Shown: positions 42,326 to 52,345 of the stretch, one piece after another
Layout of the letters: each line of letters starts with the position of its first letter
Position numbering within the stretch: the first letter of the stretch is position 1
Origin: DSNY01 sp964539745
Lineage (GTDB): Bacteria; Pseudomonadota; Gammaproteobacteria; Burkholderiales; Burkholderiaceae_F
Reading direction: 5' to 3'
Assembly (NCBI GenBank): GCA_964539745.1
Contig: CAZIJU010000006.1
Location: forward strand, 11,209-75,208
Length of the DNA: 64,000 nucleotides
Made by a program: the position numbers and the translations under genes
The notes under the pieces: generated by a model
What the model was told of the DNA's origin: nothing
Database searches by the model: none
The model's input: the letters and a program-made list of their open reading frames with translations, nothing else

Positions 42326-43537
42326 TCACGTCGTCCGCACGCGCCGCTTGGCGATCTGCCACGACACCAGGCCCACGCACATCAGGCAGGACGATGCGAT
42401 GGCCAGCTCGACCGTCGAGTGCATCACCAGCGGCGCCAGCAGCCCGGCGACGATACCGTTGGCGGTGCTGCCGACGACCGCCTGCAGCGAAGACGCAAGC
42501 CCGCGCCGCTCGGGCACGAGGTCGAGCACCAGCAGCGTGACCACCGGCACCAACAGCGACCAGCCGAACGCGAACAGCCCGATGAGCGGCAGCGCCCACC
42601 ACGCCCGGGCGTCGAAAAGCAGGTTCGCGGTCACGTTCGCCAGCGACACGACGACCATGATCGTGAAGCCGTGCCGGATCTGCCGCCGCGGCGTGATGCG
42701 CCCGGCGAGCCGGCCCGACAGCCACGCCCCGCCCATGATGCCGCTGATCGTGATGCCGAAGAACCAGAAGAATTCGGTCGGCGCCAGTGCCAGCAGCTCG
42801 CCGAGAAAGGCGGGCGCGGAGAGCACGTACAGGAACATGCCGTTGAAGGGGATGCCGCTGGCCAACGCCAGCAGCATGAAGTCGCGGTGCCCGAGCAGCT
42901 GCGCATAGCCGCGGAACAGATTGCGCACGTTGAACGGCTGCGCCTGCTGCGGATGCAGCGTTTCGGGAAGCGCGCGCCAGTTGGCGACCCACAACGCCAG
43001 CCCCACCAGCGCGAGGAACCCGAAGACCGAGCGCCAGCCGAACCCTACGTACAGCCAGGCGCCGATGATCGGCGCGATGGCCGGCGCCACGCCGAAGAAG
43101 ATCGTCACCTGCGACATCACCCGCTGCGCCTGCGCCGGCGGATACATGTCGCGGATCACCGCGCGCGACACGACGATGCCGGCACCGGTGGCCAGCCCCT
43201 GCAGCGCGCGGAAGAACACGAGCTCGCCGATCGTCTGCGACAGTGCGCAGCCGATCGAGGCCAGCGTGAAGGCGGCCACGCCCCACAGGATCACCGGTCG
43301 GCGGCCGAAACTGTCGGCGAGCGCGCCGTGAAACAGATTCATCGCCGCGAAGCCGAACAGGTACGCGGACAGCGTCTGCTGCATCTGCACCGGCGTGGCC
43401 GCGAGATCCGCGCGGATGCCGGAAAACGCCGGCAGGTACGTATCGATCGCAAACGGCCCCAGCATGCCCAGGCACGCAAGCAGCAACGAAAGCGCCCATG
43501 CGGGCGCCCTCCAAAGGTGTGCGGCGTGGGGGTTCAC
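42326..43537 (-). CDS. Bcr/CflA-family drug resistance MFS transporter
   Basis: 403 residues, about 12 helices. The Bcr/CflA signature is present: FAIDTYLPAFSGIRADL near the start, ALADSFGRRPVILWGV in loop 2-3, RALQGLATGAGIVVSRAVIRD in helix 4-5. Exports antibiotics or metabolites with protons. The frame starts at a GTG (43537). On the same strand as ald but separated by more than 200 bases containing a repeat, so probably separate. Confidence 0.9.
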   Translation of the reverse strand: MNPHAAHLWRAPAWALSLLLACLGMLGPFAIDTYLPAFSGIRADLAATPVQMQQTLSAYLFGFAAMNLFHGALADSFGRRPVILWGVAAFTLASIGCALSQTIGELVFFRALQGLATGAGIVVSRAVIRDMYPPAQAQRVMSQVTIFFGVAPAIAPIIGAWLYVGFGWRSVFGFLALVGLALWVANWRALPETLHPQQAQPFNVRNLFRGYAQLLGHRDFMLLALASGIPFNGMFLYVLSAPAFLGELLALAPTEFFWFFGITISGIMGGAWLSGRLAGRITPRRQIRHGFTIMVVVSLANVTANLLFDARAWWALPLIGLFAFGWSLLVPVVTLLVLDLVPERRGLASSLQAVVGSTANGIVAGLLAPLVMHSTVELAIASSCLMCVGLVSWQIAKRRVRTT

Positions 43538-43683
43538 GGATCGTTTTCGTCGTTCGGGGGCGAAGCGTAACGCCCGCGCGATGCCGTGGCTGCGCTGTCG
43601 GTGACCCCGGTGGTTCGCTGCGAACGACGCCGGGTCTGCGCTGCAGCCTGCCTCCGAGTGCCGTCATCGGAGGCAGGGGCGAC

Positions 43684-46194
43684 TCATGTTCGCGCCGCGC
43701 TCGAAGCGAGCGGCGCTTTCAGCGATACCTGCGCCGCGAAGCGCTCGCCGGCCAGGTCGACCTCGTACCGGCCGGATTCGATCCACGCGCGGTCGGCTGT
43801 ACCGCTCGCGTTCGTGATCAGCGCGAGCGCCACCGGCTTGCCGAGCGTGTGCCCGAACGCGGCCGACGTGACGAAACCCACCGGCGCGCCGTCACGCAGG
43901 ACGAGTTCGTTGCCCCACAGATTGGTGTGCGGCGCGTCGACCGCAAGCGACACGACGCGGCGCCTGACACCCTCGCCCTCGATCCGAACGAGCGCGTCAC
44001 GGCCGCGGAATTCGCCTTTGCCGAACTTCACGGCAGACGCAAGCCCCGCTTCGAACGGATTGATGTCGGGCGAGAGTTCGCGCCCCCATGCGCGGTAGCC
44101 CTTCTCCAGCCGCAGCGACTCGATCGCGTAGTAGCCGGCGTCGGCGAGCCCGAGATCGCGCCCGGCTTCGAGCAGCCGTTCGTAGACGCCGACTGCGAAC
44201 TCGACCGGCACGTACAGCTCCCAGCCGAGTTCGCCGACGTAGGTCAGCCGCGTCGCACGCACCGTCGCGTAGCCAATGTCGATCTCTTGCGAGGTGCCGA
44301 ACGGAAACGACGCGTTGTCGAAGCGCGCGGTCGACGCGCGGCTCATCAGCTCGCGCGCGCGCGGGCCCATCACCGCCAGCATCGCGAACATCGACGTCAC
44401 GTCGGTCACCGTGCAGCGCCAGCCGCGCGTGCGGATCGCGCGGTCGATCGCGTCGCGATCGCGCACCGCGGAGCCTGAGCTCGTGACGATCAGGTACTCG
44501 TCTTCGCCTGCGCACGTGACGGTGAAGTCGCTCTCGTAGCCGCCGCGGTCGTTCAGCATGCCGGTGTAGACGGTGGCACCCGGTGTGGCCGGCACCTCGT
44601 TGGCTACCAGCCAGTCGAGTGCGTCGCGCGCCTCGGGCCCCTGCACGAGCAGCTTGGCGAACGAGCTCATGTCGAACACCGCGACGCGTTCGCGGCACGC
44701 GCGGTGCTCGGCCGCGACCCATGCGTGCCAGTTCTGGTGCCCCCAACCGTACTCGATCTTCGCTTCGGCGGGCGTCGGCGCGAAAAAGTTGGCGCGTTCC
44801 CAGCCCATCTTCGAGCCGAAACAGGCGCCGCGCGCCTGCAGATGCGCGTACAGCGGCGAGCGGCGCAGCGGCCGCGCGCTTTCCAGCTCGCGGTTCGGCC
44901 ACGGCATCTGGTAGTGCATGCCGAGCACCTCGCCGATGCGCTGTTCCAGCCAGGTCTCGTTGCCGTGGAAGGGCGCGAAGCGGCGGATGTCCACCGGCCA
45001 CAGGTCCATCGTCGGTTCGCCCTGCACGATCCACTCCGCCAGCGCGCGTCCAGCGCCGCCGGCCGAGGCGATGCCCATCGAGTTGAAGCCGCAGCCGACG
45101 TACAGATTGTCCAGACCCGGCGCCGGCCCGAGGATGAAGTTGTTGTCCGCGGTGAACGATTCGGGGCCGTTGTAGAACTGCTTGACGCGCGCGGTGGCGA
45201 GCGCAGGCACGCGGATCATCGCGTTGTCCAGCAGGATCTGGAACGCGTCCCAGTTGTCGGGGAGCAACTGGAACTCGAAGTTCTCCGGGATGCCGCCGCG
45301 GTGCTGCGCGCTCTGCCGCCAGGGCGTGGCCTGCGGCTCGAAGCCGCCCATCAGCAGACCGCCGACCTCCTCCTTGAAGTACACGTAGCCGTCGGGATCG
45401 CGCAGCACCGGCAGATCCGGATGGACGCCGGCGATGCGGTCGGTGACGATGTAGTAGTGCTCGCAGGAAAACAGCGGCACGATGACGCCGAGCATGCGCC
45501 CCAGCGCGCGCGACCACAGGCCGGCGGCGAGCACCACGATGTCGGCTTCGATGCGGCCTGCGCTGCCGTCCTTCGCCCGCCACGCAAGCGACTTCACGCC
45601 GCGGCAGCGATCGGTCCTGAAATGCGTAACGCCCGTGACGCGCACGCCTTCGCAGATCTTCACGCCGCGATTGCGTGCGCCCTTGGCGAGCGCGAGCGCG
45701 AGATCCGTCGGGTTCGCTTTGCCGTCGCCCGGCAGCCACACCGCGCCGGCCAGATCGCGCGTTGCCATGATCGGATAAAGCGTGCCGGCCTCCGTGGCGC
45801 CGATCACGTCGCAGGTCACGCCGTAGGCCTTTGCCACCGCGGCGGTGCGCTTCAGTTGCACCGTGCGGTCGGCCGTGCGGGCCACCGCGAGCGAGCCGCA
45901 CTGTTTCCAGCCGGTGGCGAGCCCCGTTTCCGCTTCGAGTTTCGAGTAAAGCTCGGTCGAATAGCGGACGAGGCGCGTCATGCTCTCGTGATTGCGAAGC
46001 TGGCCGACCAGCCCCGCCGCGTGCCACGTCGTGCCGCTCGTCAGCCGCCCCTGCTCGAGCAGCACGATGTCCTTCTCGCCGAGCTGGCTCAGGTGATACG
46101 CAACCGAACAACCCATGATGCCGCCGCCGACGATCACGGTGCGCGCGTGTGCGGGCGGGACGGCGGCGGTGACGAGGCTTTGCGGTTCGTCCAT
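43684..46194 (-). CDS. FAD-dependent dehydrogenase with GcvT domain (sarcosine/dimethylglycine dehydrogenase family)
   Basis: 836 residues. The N-terminal DAO-type flavin domain has TVIVGGGIMGCSVAYHLSQL (about 19-38) and SGTTWHAAGLVGQLR, the His region for covalent flavin in this family. A linker domain (FAO_M) follows, and from about 440 GcvT-type folate-binding domains (VAVFDMSSFAKLLVQGP, TYVGELGWELYVPVE). Such enzymes oxidise N-methyl amino acids and pass the methyl carbon to tetrahydrofolate. Substrate not fixed by sequence. The ATG at 46194 is preferred over a longer frame. Confidence 0.9.
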   Translation of the reverse strand: MDEPQSLVTAAVPPAHARTVIVGGGIMGCSVAYHLSQLGEKDIVLLEQGRLTSGTTWHAAGLVGQLRNHESMTRLVRYSTELYSKLEAETGLATGWKQCGSLAVARTADRTVQLKRTAAVAKAYGVTCDVIGATEAGTLYPIMATRDLAGAVWLPGDGKANPTDLALALAKGARNRGVKICEGVRVTGVTHFRTDRCRGVKSLAWRAKDGSAGRIEADIVVLAAGLWSRALGRMLGVIVPLFSCEHYYIVTDRIAGVHPDLPVLRDPDGYVYFKEEVGGLLMGGFEPQATPWRQSAQHRGGIPENFEFQLLPDNWDAFQILLDNAMIRVPALATARVKQFYNGPESFTADNNFILGPAPGLDNLYVGCGFNSMGIASAGGAGRALAEWIVQGEPTMDLWPVDIRRFAPFHGNETWLEQRIGEVLGMHYQMPWPNRELESARPLRRSPLYAHLQARGACFGSKMGWERANFFAPTPAEAKIEYGWGHQNWHAWVAAEHRACRERVAVFDMSSFAKLLVQGPEARDALDWLVANEVPATPGATVYTGMLNDRGGYESDFTVTCAGEDEYLIVTSSGSAVRDRDAIDRAIRTRGWRCTVTDVTSMFAMLAVMGPRARELMSRASTARFDNASFPFGTSQEIDIGYATVRATRLTYVGELGWELYVPVEFAVGVYERLLEAGRDLGLADAGYYAIESLRLEKGYRAWGRELSPDINPFEAGLASAVKFGKGEFRGRDALVRIEGEGVRRRVVSLAVDAPHTNLWGNELVLRDGAPVGFVTSAAFGHTLGKPVALALITNASGTADRAWIESGRYEVDLAGERFAAQVSLKAPLASSAART

Positions 46195-46392
46195 GCGATA
46201 GCGGCACGCGGCGCCCGGCGCGGACGTGCGTGGCGGTCTCCTCCGGTCGTCGTTTGGGCGCCATTGTGCCTGCGGCGCCGGCCGCGCGCGAAGCACGCCG
46301 CGCGACCTGGATCAAACCCCGATGGCACCGCGCGACGCGAGGCGGGAGTAGAGTCGCCCCTGCCAACGAACACGACAAGGAGGATCCCGGCC

Positions 46393-48474
46393 ATGGCCGA
46401 AAGCACCACCTTTACGACGGAGAATCTGAGGACCGTGGCCCTGGTGGGCCACGGCGCGGCAGGCAAGACGACGCTCGCCGAACAGCTCCTCGCCAAGAGC
46501 GGAATGATCGGCGCGCCGGGCAGCGTCGAACGCGGCACGACGGTCAGCGACTACGACCCGCAGGAAAAGGCCGCACTGCACTCGCTGCGCTCGTCGATCC
46601 TGCACTGCGACGTGGCGGGGCCGAACGGCCGTGTCACGCGCATCCATCTGATCGACACGCCGGGTTACCCGGACTTCGTCGGCCAGTCGATCGGCGCGCT
46701 CGACGCGGTGGAGACCGCCGCGGTGGTCGTCAGCGCCACCGCCGGGATCGAACTGGTCACGCGCCGCATGATGGACTGGGCCAAGAGCCGCAACCTGTGC
46801 CGCATGATCATCGTCAACAAGATCGACCACGAGCACATCGACCTGCCGGCGCTGCTTGCGCAGCTTCGGGAGGCGTTCGGCCCCGAGGTGCTGCCGATCA
46901 ACCTGCCCGCGGGCGGCGGCAGCCGCGTGATCGACTGCTTCGACCACGACACGGGCGAGGCGGATTTCCTGTCGGTGGCCGAAGTGCATCGCCAGGTGAT
47001 GGAGCAGATCGTCGAGGTCGACGATGCGGCGATGGAGAAGTATCTGGAGGAGGGCGCGGTCGACCCGAGCACGCTGCACGCTCCGCTGGAGAAGGCGCTG
47101 CGCGAAGGCCACCTCATTCCGGTGTGCTTCGTGTCGGCGCGTACCGGCGCCGGCGTACAGGATCTGCTCGACGTGATGGTGCGGCACCAGCCGCATCCCG
47201 GCGAGGGCAATCCGCCGCTGCTGGTCAAGGGTGACGGCGACGCGGCGCAATCGTTCCGCGCCGAGCCCGATCCGGCGAAGCACGTCGTCGCGCACGTGTT
47301 CAAGGTCGTCAACGACCCGTACGTCGGCAAGATCGGCGTCTTTCGCGTGCACCAGGGAAGGATCGGCAAGGACACGCAGCTCTACATCGGCGACAGCAAG
47401 AAAGCGTTCAAGGTCGCGCATCCGATGGTGTTGCAGGGCAAGGACATGATCGAGGTCGCGCAGCTCGTGCCCGGCGACATCGGCGCGGTCGCAAAGGTCG
47501 AGGACATCTTCTTCGACTGCGTGCTGCACGACTCGCACGACGAGGACTTCGTGCGGATGAAGCCGCTCGACTTTCCGAAGCCGATGTTCGGCTGGGCGAT
47601 CGAGCCCAAGCGGCGCGGCGACGAAGGCCGAATCTCCGAGGTGCTCGGCAAGATCGCTGCCGAGGATCCGACGCTCGCGATCGAGCACGACGCCGCTCAG
47701 AACGAGACGGTGATGCGCGGACTGTCCGAGCTGCATCTGCGTTCGGTGCTCGAGCGAATGAACCAGCAGTACAAGCTCGAAGTGACGACGCGCCCGCCGC
47801 GCGTGCCCTATCGCGAAACGATCAATGCGCCGGCCGAAGGCCACGCGCGGCACAAGAAGCAGACCGGCGGCGCCGGACAGTTCGGCGAGGTGTTCCTGCG
47901 GGTCGAACCGCTCGGTCGCGGGCAAGGATTCGAGTTCGTCGACCAGGTCAAGGGCGGCGTGATCCCGTTCAACCTGATCCCGGCGGTCGAAAAGGGCGTG
48001 CGCGAAGTGCTCGCCACCGGTTACGTCGCCGGCTATCCGATCCAGGACATCCGCGTCGTCGTCTACGACGGCAAACATCATCCGGTCGACAGCAAGGAGG
48101 TCGCGTTCGTCGCTGCCGGGCGCAAGGCGATGCTCGATGCGCTCGCCAAGGCGCGGCCGGTCGTGCTCGAGCCGATCGTCAACATCGAGATCGTCGTGCC
48201 CGACTCGGTCATGGGCGACATCACCGGCGATCTGTCGGCGCGGCGCGGCCAGGTCACCGGCACCGACAACCTCGCCGGCGGCATGATGATCGTCAGGGGT
48301 CTGGTACCGCTGTCGGAACTGGACGGTTACGCGGGGCGGCTCAAGGCCATGACCCAAGGCCATGGCAGCTACTCGATCGAGCTGTCGCACTACGAGATGG
48401 TGCCGCCCAACGTGCAGGCGCAACTGGCCAACGACTACAAGAACCGGCACAAAGTAGCCGAAGAGGAAGACTGA
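46393..48474 (+). CDS. EF-G-like GTPase (paralogue of elongation factor G)
   Basis: 693 residues with the full five-domain EF-G layout. The G1 loop is GHGAAGKTTL in place of the usual GHVDHGKTT; G3 is DTPGYPDF and G4 is NKID. It also lacks the typical switch I sequence. This matches the divergent EF-G2/FusA2-like group rather than the main EF-G, which would be in the str operon. Function in translation is unproved for this group. Good ribosome site AGGAGG. It is transcribed away from the dehydrogenase at 43684. Confidence 0.9.
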   Translation: MAESTTFTTENLRTVALVGHGAAGKTTLAEQLLAKSGMIGAPGSVERGTTVSDYDPQEKAALHSLRSSILHCDVAGPNGRVTRIHLIDTPGYPDFVGQSIGALDAVETAAVVVSATAGIELVTRRMMDWAKSRNLCRMIIVNKIDHEHIDLPALLAQLREAFGPEVLPINLPAGGGSRVIDCFDHDTGEADFLSVAEVHRQVMEQIVEVDDAAMEKYLEEGAVDPSTLHAPLEKALREGHLIPVCFVSARTGAGVQDLLDVMVRHQPHPGEGNPPLLVKGDGDAAQSFRAEPDPAKHVVAHVFKVVNDPYVGKIGVFRVHQGRIGKDTQLYIGDSKKAFKVAHPMVLQGKDMIEVAQLVPGDIGAVAKVEDIFFDCVLHDSHDEDFVRMKPLDFPKPMFGWAIEPKRRGDEGRISEVLGKIAAEDPTLAIEHDAAQNETVMRGLSELHLRSVLERMNQQYKLEVTTRPPRVPYRETINAPAEGHARHKKQTGGAGQFGEVFLRVEPLGRGQGFEFVDQVKGGVIPFNLIPAVEKGVREVLATGYVAGYPIQDIRVVVYDGKHHPVDSKEVAFVAAGRKAMLDALAKARPVVLEPIVNIEIVVPDSVMGDITGDLSARRGQVTGTDNLAGGMMIVRGLVPLSELDGYAGRLKAMTQGHGSYSIELSHYEMVPPNVQAQLANDYKNRHKVAEEED

Positions 48475-48496
48475 CGGCGCATCGCGCGGGCGCCGG

Positions 48497-49174
48497 CTAC
48501 CGGCGGCGCGCGAGCGCGCGCCAGGCGAGCGCAAGCAGCGCCACCGCAACGATCGCCAGGAAGATCGCCCAGCGCTGTGCGGTGGTGGCGGCGACGGCGG
48601 ACAGGCCGCCGATCGCGGCCGCCCACACGATGATCGCGACATAGGTCGCCGACAGCACGGTGGCGACGATCACCCGCGAGCGAAGCCCGAGCAGAAAGCC
48701 GATGATCGCGCCGACCACCGGGCCGGTCATCCAGAACGGCACGAACACGAACGCGAACAGTCCGGCGATGCCGAAGCGTTGCGCCCAGCCCTGCCGCGAC
48801 AGCGCATCGACACGCAGCCGCTCCAGCCATGGCCGCAAACGGGGCAGACTCGGCAGGTTGCGCCAGCCGATGACGACCAGCGGATAGACGATCAGCACCT
48901 GCACCGTCTCGACCAGCATGTTGGCAAGCACGACATGCCGCGGATCGATGCCGGCGGCGAAGCCGTAAGACAGCCCGGCCGCGCGGCCGATCAACAGGTT
49001 CAGCCCCGACATCGCGGCCAGCTGCAGCGCGAGCTCCGGTCGAACGAGCCAGCCGACGCCGAGTGCGGCGAGCGATGCGGCGGCCGCCGCGAGTCCGATC
49101 GCGAGCCAGCGCGCCTCGGCGCTGAGCGGTCGTCGCAGCCCCGTGCGTGCCGGCGCCGGGTCGGCGTTGCTCAC
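48497..49174 (-). CDS. Small multidrug-export-like membrane protein
   Basis: 225 residues, six or so helices, with WLERLRVDALSRQGWAQRFG and VFVPFWMTGPVVGAIIGFLL typical of the Sm_multidrug_ex (PF06695) group. The GTG at 49174 overlaps the aldehyde dehydrogenase stop as GTGA, so it belongs to that operon as its last gene. Function unknown; may move a product or toxic amine. Confidence 0.7.
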   Translation of the reverse strand: MSNADPAPARTGLRRPLSAEARWLAIGLAAAAASLAALGVGWLVRPELALQLAAMSGLNLLIGRAAGLSYGFAAGIDPRHVVLANMLVETVQVLIVYPLVVIGWRNLPSLPRLRPWLERLRVDALSRQGWAQRFGIAGLFAFVFVPFWMTGPVVGAIIGFLLGLRSRVIVATVLSATYVAIIVWAAAIGGLSAVAATTAQRWAIFLAIVAVALLALAWRALARRR

Positions 49175-50541
49175 GGCGCGCGCAGGTGCCACGCCTTCGG
49201 CCGCGTGAAGGTCTCGATGCCGTAAGTGGACAGCGTCAGCCCCACGCCGGAGTGCTTGACACCGCTCCACGGCAGCCGCGGGCTGACGCGGTCGCAGCAG
49301 TTCCAGTAGACGCTGCCGGCGTCGATGCGCGCGAGGATCGCCTTCGCGCGCGCTTCGTCCCTCGTGTACACGCCTGCGGTCAGCCCGTAGTCGGTGTCGT
49401 TCATCAGGCGCACCGCTTCATCGTCGCCCGCGACCTTCTGGATGCCGATGATCGGACCGAAGCTTTCCTCGCGCATCGCCAGCATGTCGTGGTTGACGTT
49501 CACGAGCACGGTCGGCTCGAACCAGTGGCCGCCGGGCCGATCGATCGGCTTGCCGCCGGCCGCCAGCTTCGCGCCCTTGGCCAAGGCGTCGGCGACCTGC
49601 ATCTGCAGCACCTTGACCTGCTGGGCGCGCGCGAGCGGCCCGATGTAGCTGTCCTCGGCGGTCGGTTCGCCGACCTTGAAGCGTTTCACTTCCTCGACGA
49701 ACGCAGCGACGAAAGCATCGTGGATCTTCTCGTGCACGTAGATCCGTTCCACGGAACAGCAGCTCTGGCCGGTGTTGTACATCGCGCCATCGGCGAGCGA
49801 TGCGGCCGCGGCGGCGACGTCGACGTCGTCGCACACGTACGTCGGGTCCTTGCCGCCCAGTTCGAGCTGCAGCTTGATCATGCGGCCCGCGACCGCCTCG
49901 GCGATGCGCCTGCCGGTCGCGTACGAGCCGGTGAAGAACACGCCGTCGACCGGCTCCTTCAGCAGCTCGATGCCGACGCGGCCGCCGCCGACCAGCACCT
50001 GGAACACGTCGTGCGGAACGCCGCTCGCGTGCAGCAGCTTGCCGATCTCGATGCCCGTGAGCGTGGCGTACTCGCTCGGCTTGTACAGCACCGCGTTGCC
50101 TGCGGCGAGCGCCGGCACGAACACGTTGCCTCCCACGAAGTACGGGTAGTTCCAGGCCGAGATGTTGGCGATCACGCCGAGCGGCACGTGCTCGATGACT
50201 TCACGCAGGCCGCCGTCGTCGTGCACCATTCGCGGCGCGAGCGTGGCTGCCGTTTCGTTCAGGAAGAAATCCAGCCGGCCGAGCAGTCCGGCGAGTTCGT
50301 TGCGCGACTGGCGAATCGGCTTGCCGACCTCGCGGGTGAGGATCGCGGCGAGCCGCTCCCGTTCGCGCACGATGCCTTCGCGGAAGCGTCGGATGCAGGC
50401 GAGCCGCTCGTCGAGCGCGGTCGCGGCCCAGCCGGGCTGCGCCGCGCGCGCGGCGCGGTACTTCGCGACGACCGATTCGTGCGTGTCTTCGGGCAGTTCG
50501 GCGATGGTGCCGCCATCGGCGGGGTTGGTGATTCGCAGCAT
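49171..50541 (-). CDS. Aldehyde dehydrogenase
   Basis: 456 residues, ALDH superfamily. Catalytic Cys in NTGQSCCSVER (near 265), general base Glu in LQLELGGKDP, NAD site around FTGSYATGRRIAEA, and conserved ISAWNYP. Member of the NAD+-dependent amino-aldehyde type range by eye. It is placed with a GS-like ligase, iron alcohol dehydrogenase and PuuD-like hydrolase, which suggests it oxidises a gamma-glutamyl-amino aldehyde or the free aldehyde. Substrate is inference. Confidence 0.9.
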   Translation of the reverse strand: MLRITNPADGGTIAELPEDTHESVVAKYRAARAAQPGWAATALDERLACIRRFREGIVRERERLAAILTREVGKPIRQSRNELAGLLGRLDFFLNETAATLAPRMVHDDGGLREVIEHVPLGVIANISAWNYPYFVGGNVFVPALAAGNAVLYKPSEYATLTGIEIGKLLHASGVPHDVFQVLVGGGRVGIELLKEPVDGVFFTGSYATGRRIAEAVAGRMIKLQLELGGKDPTYVCDDVDVAAAAASLADGAMYNTGQSCCSVERIYVHEKIHDAFVAAFVEEVKRFKVGEPTAEDSYIGPLARAQQVKVLQMQVADALAKGAKLAAGGKPIDRPGGHWFEPTVLVNVNHDMLAMREESFGPIIGIQKVAGDDEAVRLMNDTDYGLTAGVYTRDEARAKAILARIDAGSVYWNCCDRVSPRLPWSGVKHSGVGLTLSTYGIETFTRPKAWHLRAP

Positions 50542-50633
50542 GTCCGTCGGTTCGTCAGGGGGTGTCGCCCCGGCGCGGGGCCGGGTCCGGTTTCAGGCGC
50601 GGCAATGCGGGTTGCGCGTGCGCCGGGCGATGC

Positions 50634-51543
50634 TCACTCGCCTTGTCCCTTGCGCATTTCCTGCGCCAGCCGTCGCGCCTCGTCGCCCTCCGGTATCGGC
50701 CGGCCGGAATCGCGCCACTGGACCGCCGAGTGGAAGCCGTGCGCTGCCGCGTGTGCCCGGAACCACATGCCCTCCGGGTTGTGCCGCGTGATGCCGTCGA
50801 AGACGGTCGCGATCATCTGCGTCGTCGCCAGCCCCATGCTCTCGTAGGCCTGGTTGATCATCAACTTCTGCATCATCAACTGCCCGCGCGGCACCCCGCT
50901 GATGCGATCGGCGAGCGCGTCGACCGCCGCGTCGAGCTGCTCGGGCGGCACCGCGTCGATCGCGAGCCCCCCACTCTTTGGCCGTCGCGCCGTCGATCGT
51001 GTCGCCGGTGAGGAGCAGCCTTTTGGCGCGCTGCATGCCGATGCGGTACAGCCACATCGCGGTCGTCGGGCATCCCCACACGCGCGCGGGCATGTAGCCG
51101 ATGCGGGCGGTCGTCTCCATCACCAGCAGGTCGCAACTCAATGCGATGTCGGATCCTCCGGCGACCGCATACTGCTGCACGCGGCAGATCGTCGGCTTGT
51201 GGCTGCGCCACAGGCTCATGATGTCGTCGGTCGCACCCTTCATCCACTTGTAGTCGACCATCGGGTCCCACGGCATCTCGTTCTGCAGCCACTCGTGCGC
51301 ATGCGGGCGTTCGGCCGATTCCTTCATGTCGTAGCCGGCGCAGAACGCGCGCCCGGCGCCCTGCACGACGATCACGTGAACTTCGTCGTCGTCGTTGGCC
51401 AGCTGCACCGCGCGGCGTATCTCGCCGGGCATCGCCGGGCTGATCGCGTTCAACCGCTCGGGCCGGTTCAGCGTGATGCGTGCGATCCGCGGGTTGCGAG
51501 CGTCTTTGCCGTACAGCAGGGTTTCGAAGCGCGTTTGCTGCAT
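50634..51543 (-). pseudogene. Enoyl-CoA hydratase/isomerase with a frameshift
   Basis: The N-terminal about 190 residues (from MQQTRFETLLYGKDARNP, with GAGRAFCAGYDMKE and CDLLVMETTARIGY) and the C-terminal about 105 residues (LDAAVDALADRISGVPRGQL) are in different frames. The break is at a run of six C (50967-50972). Deleting one C restores a normal crotonase of about 302 residues. This is either a sequencing or assembly error or a recent inactivating frameshift. The gene lies between the ALDH and the amidotransferase on the same strand. Confidence 0.88.
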
Positions 51544-51565
51544 GCGGGTCTGACGGAAGCTGGGA

Positions 51566-52345
51566 TCAGGCCGCGGCCTGCGCGCGGGCCGCCGCGACGA
51601 AATCGTGGAGCAGCGCATCGCCGTCAAGCAGCGCGCGGTCGTTCCAGTCGTGGAATTCGGGATGCCACTGCACGGCCGCGACATACGACGGGCCGTTCCA
51701 GCGGAACGCCTCGACGATGCCGTCATCGGGGCAGCGCGCCTCGACGACGAAGTTCGGCGCGAGATCCTTGATCGCCTGGTGATGAACGCTGTTGACGGTG
51801 GCGCGCTGCGTGCCGCGATACAACTGCGCGAGCCGCGTTCCGGGAACGAACTCGATCGCGTGGAAGTTGCGGTCGTACAGCGCGGCGTCGCGGTGTTTGA
51901 GCGCGCCGGGCTTCTGCGTCGCGATGTCCTGGTACAGCGTGCCGCCGAATGCGACGTTGAGCACCTGTAGCCCGCGGCAGACGCCGAGCACCGGCTTGCC
52001 GCGAGTCACGAACGCGCGTACCAGCGCGATCTCGTACGCGTCGCGCACGCGGTCGCCGGCCCACTCGGGTCGCAGCGGCCGCTCGCCGTAGCTGCCGGGC
52101 CACATGTCCGATCCGCCTTCGAGCACGAGCGCGTCGAGCACGTCGGCGTACTCGTCGAGCGACACGTCGCCGCGCTTGGTCGGGCCTTCGGGCGAAGGGA
52201 TCAGGAAGGCGATCGCGCCGGCGGACTGCACCCAGTGCACGATCGACTGCTCGACGTACTGAAGCGTCTTGCCGGTGAAGACCGGCCGCTGTGCATCCGG
52301 GTGGAAGAAGCAGGCCGAGATCCCGATGTGCGGCCGCCGCGCCAT
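51566..52345 (-). CDS. Class I glutamine amidotransferase-like hydrolase (PuuD type)
   Basis: 259 residues of peptidase family C26. Catalytic Cys in LGVCRGLQVLNVA (near 120), His in VQWHPEFHDW near the C-terminus, and substrate-contact VNSVHHQAIKDL. PuuD releases GABA from gamma-glutamyl-GABA; the position here with a GS-like ligase supports a gamma-glutamyl hydrolase, substrate unknown. Its ATG overlaps the stop of the iron alcohol dehydrogenase gene (TGATG). Confidence 0.88.
   Translation of the reverse strand: MARRPHIGISACFFHPDAQRPVFTGKTLQYVEQSIVHWVQSAGAIAFLIPSPEGPTKRGDVSLDEYADVLDALVLEGGSDMWPGSYGERPLRPEWAGDRVRDAYEIALVRAFVTRGKPVLGVCRGLQVLNVAFGGTLYQDIATQKPGALKHRDAALYDRNFHAIEFVPGTRLAQLYRGTQRATVNSVHHQAIKDLAPNFVVEARCPDDGIVEAFRWNGPSYVAAVQWHPEFHDWNDRALLDGDALLHDFVAAARAQAAA

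Noticed and set aside
49147..50847. 566-codon plus-strand open frame opposite the aldehyde dehydrogenase
   Set aside because: Shadow of the ALDH gene; the minus strand has all ALDH active-site residues.
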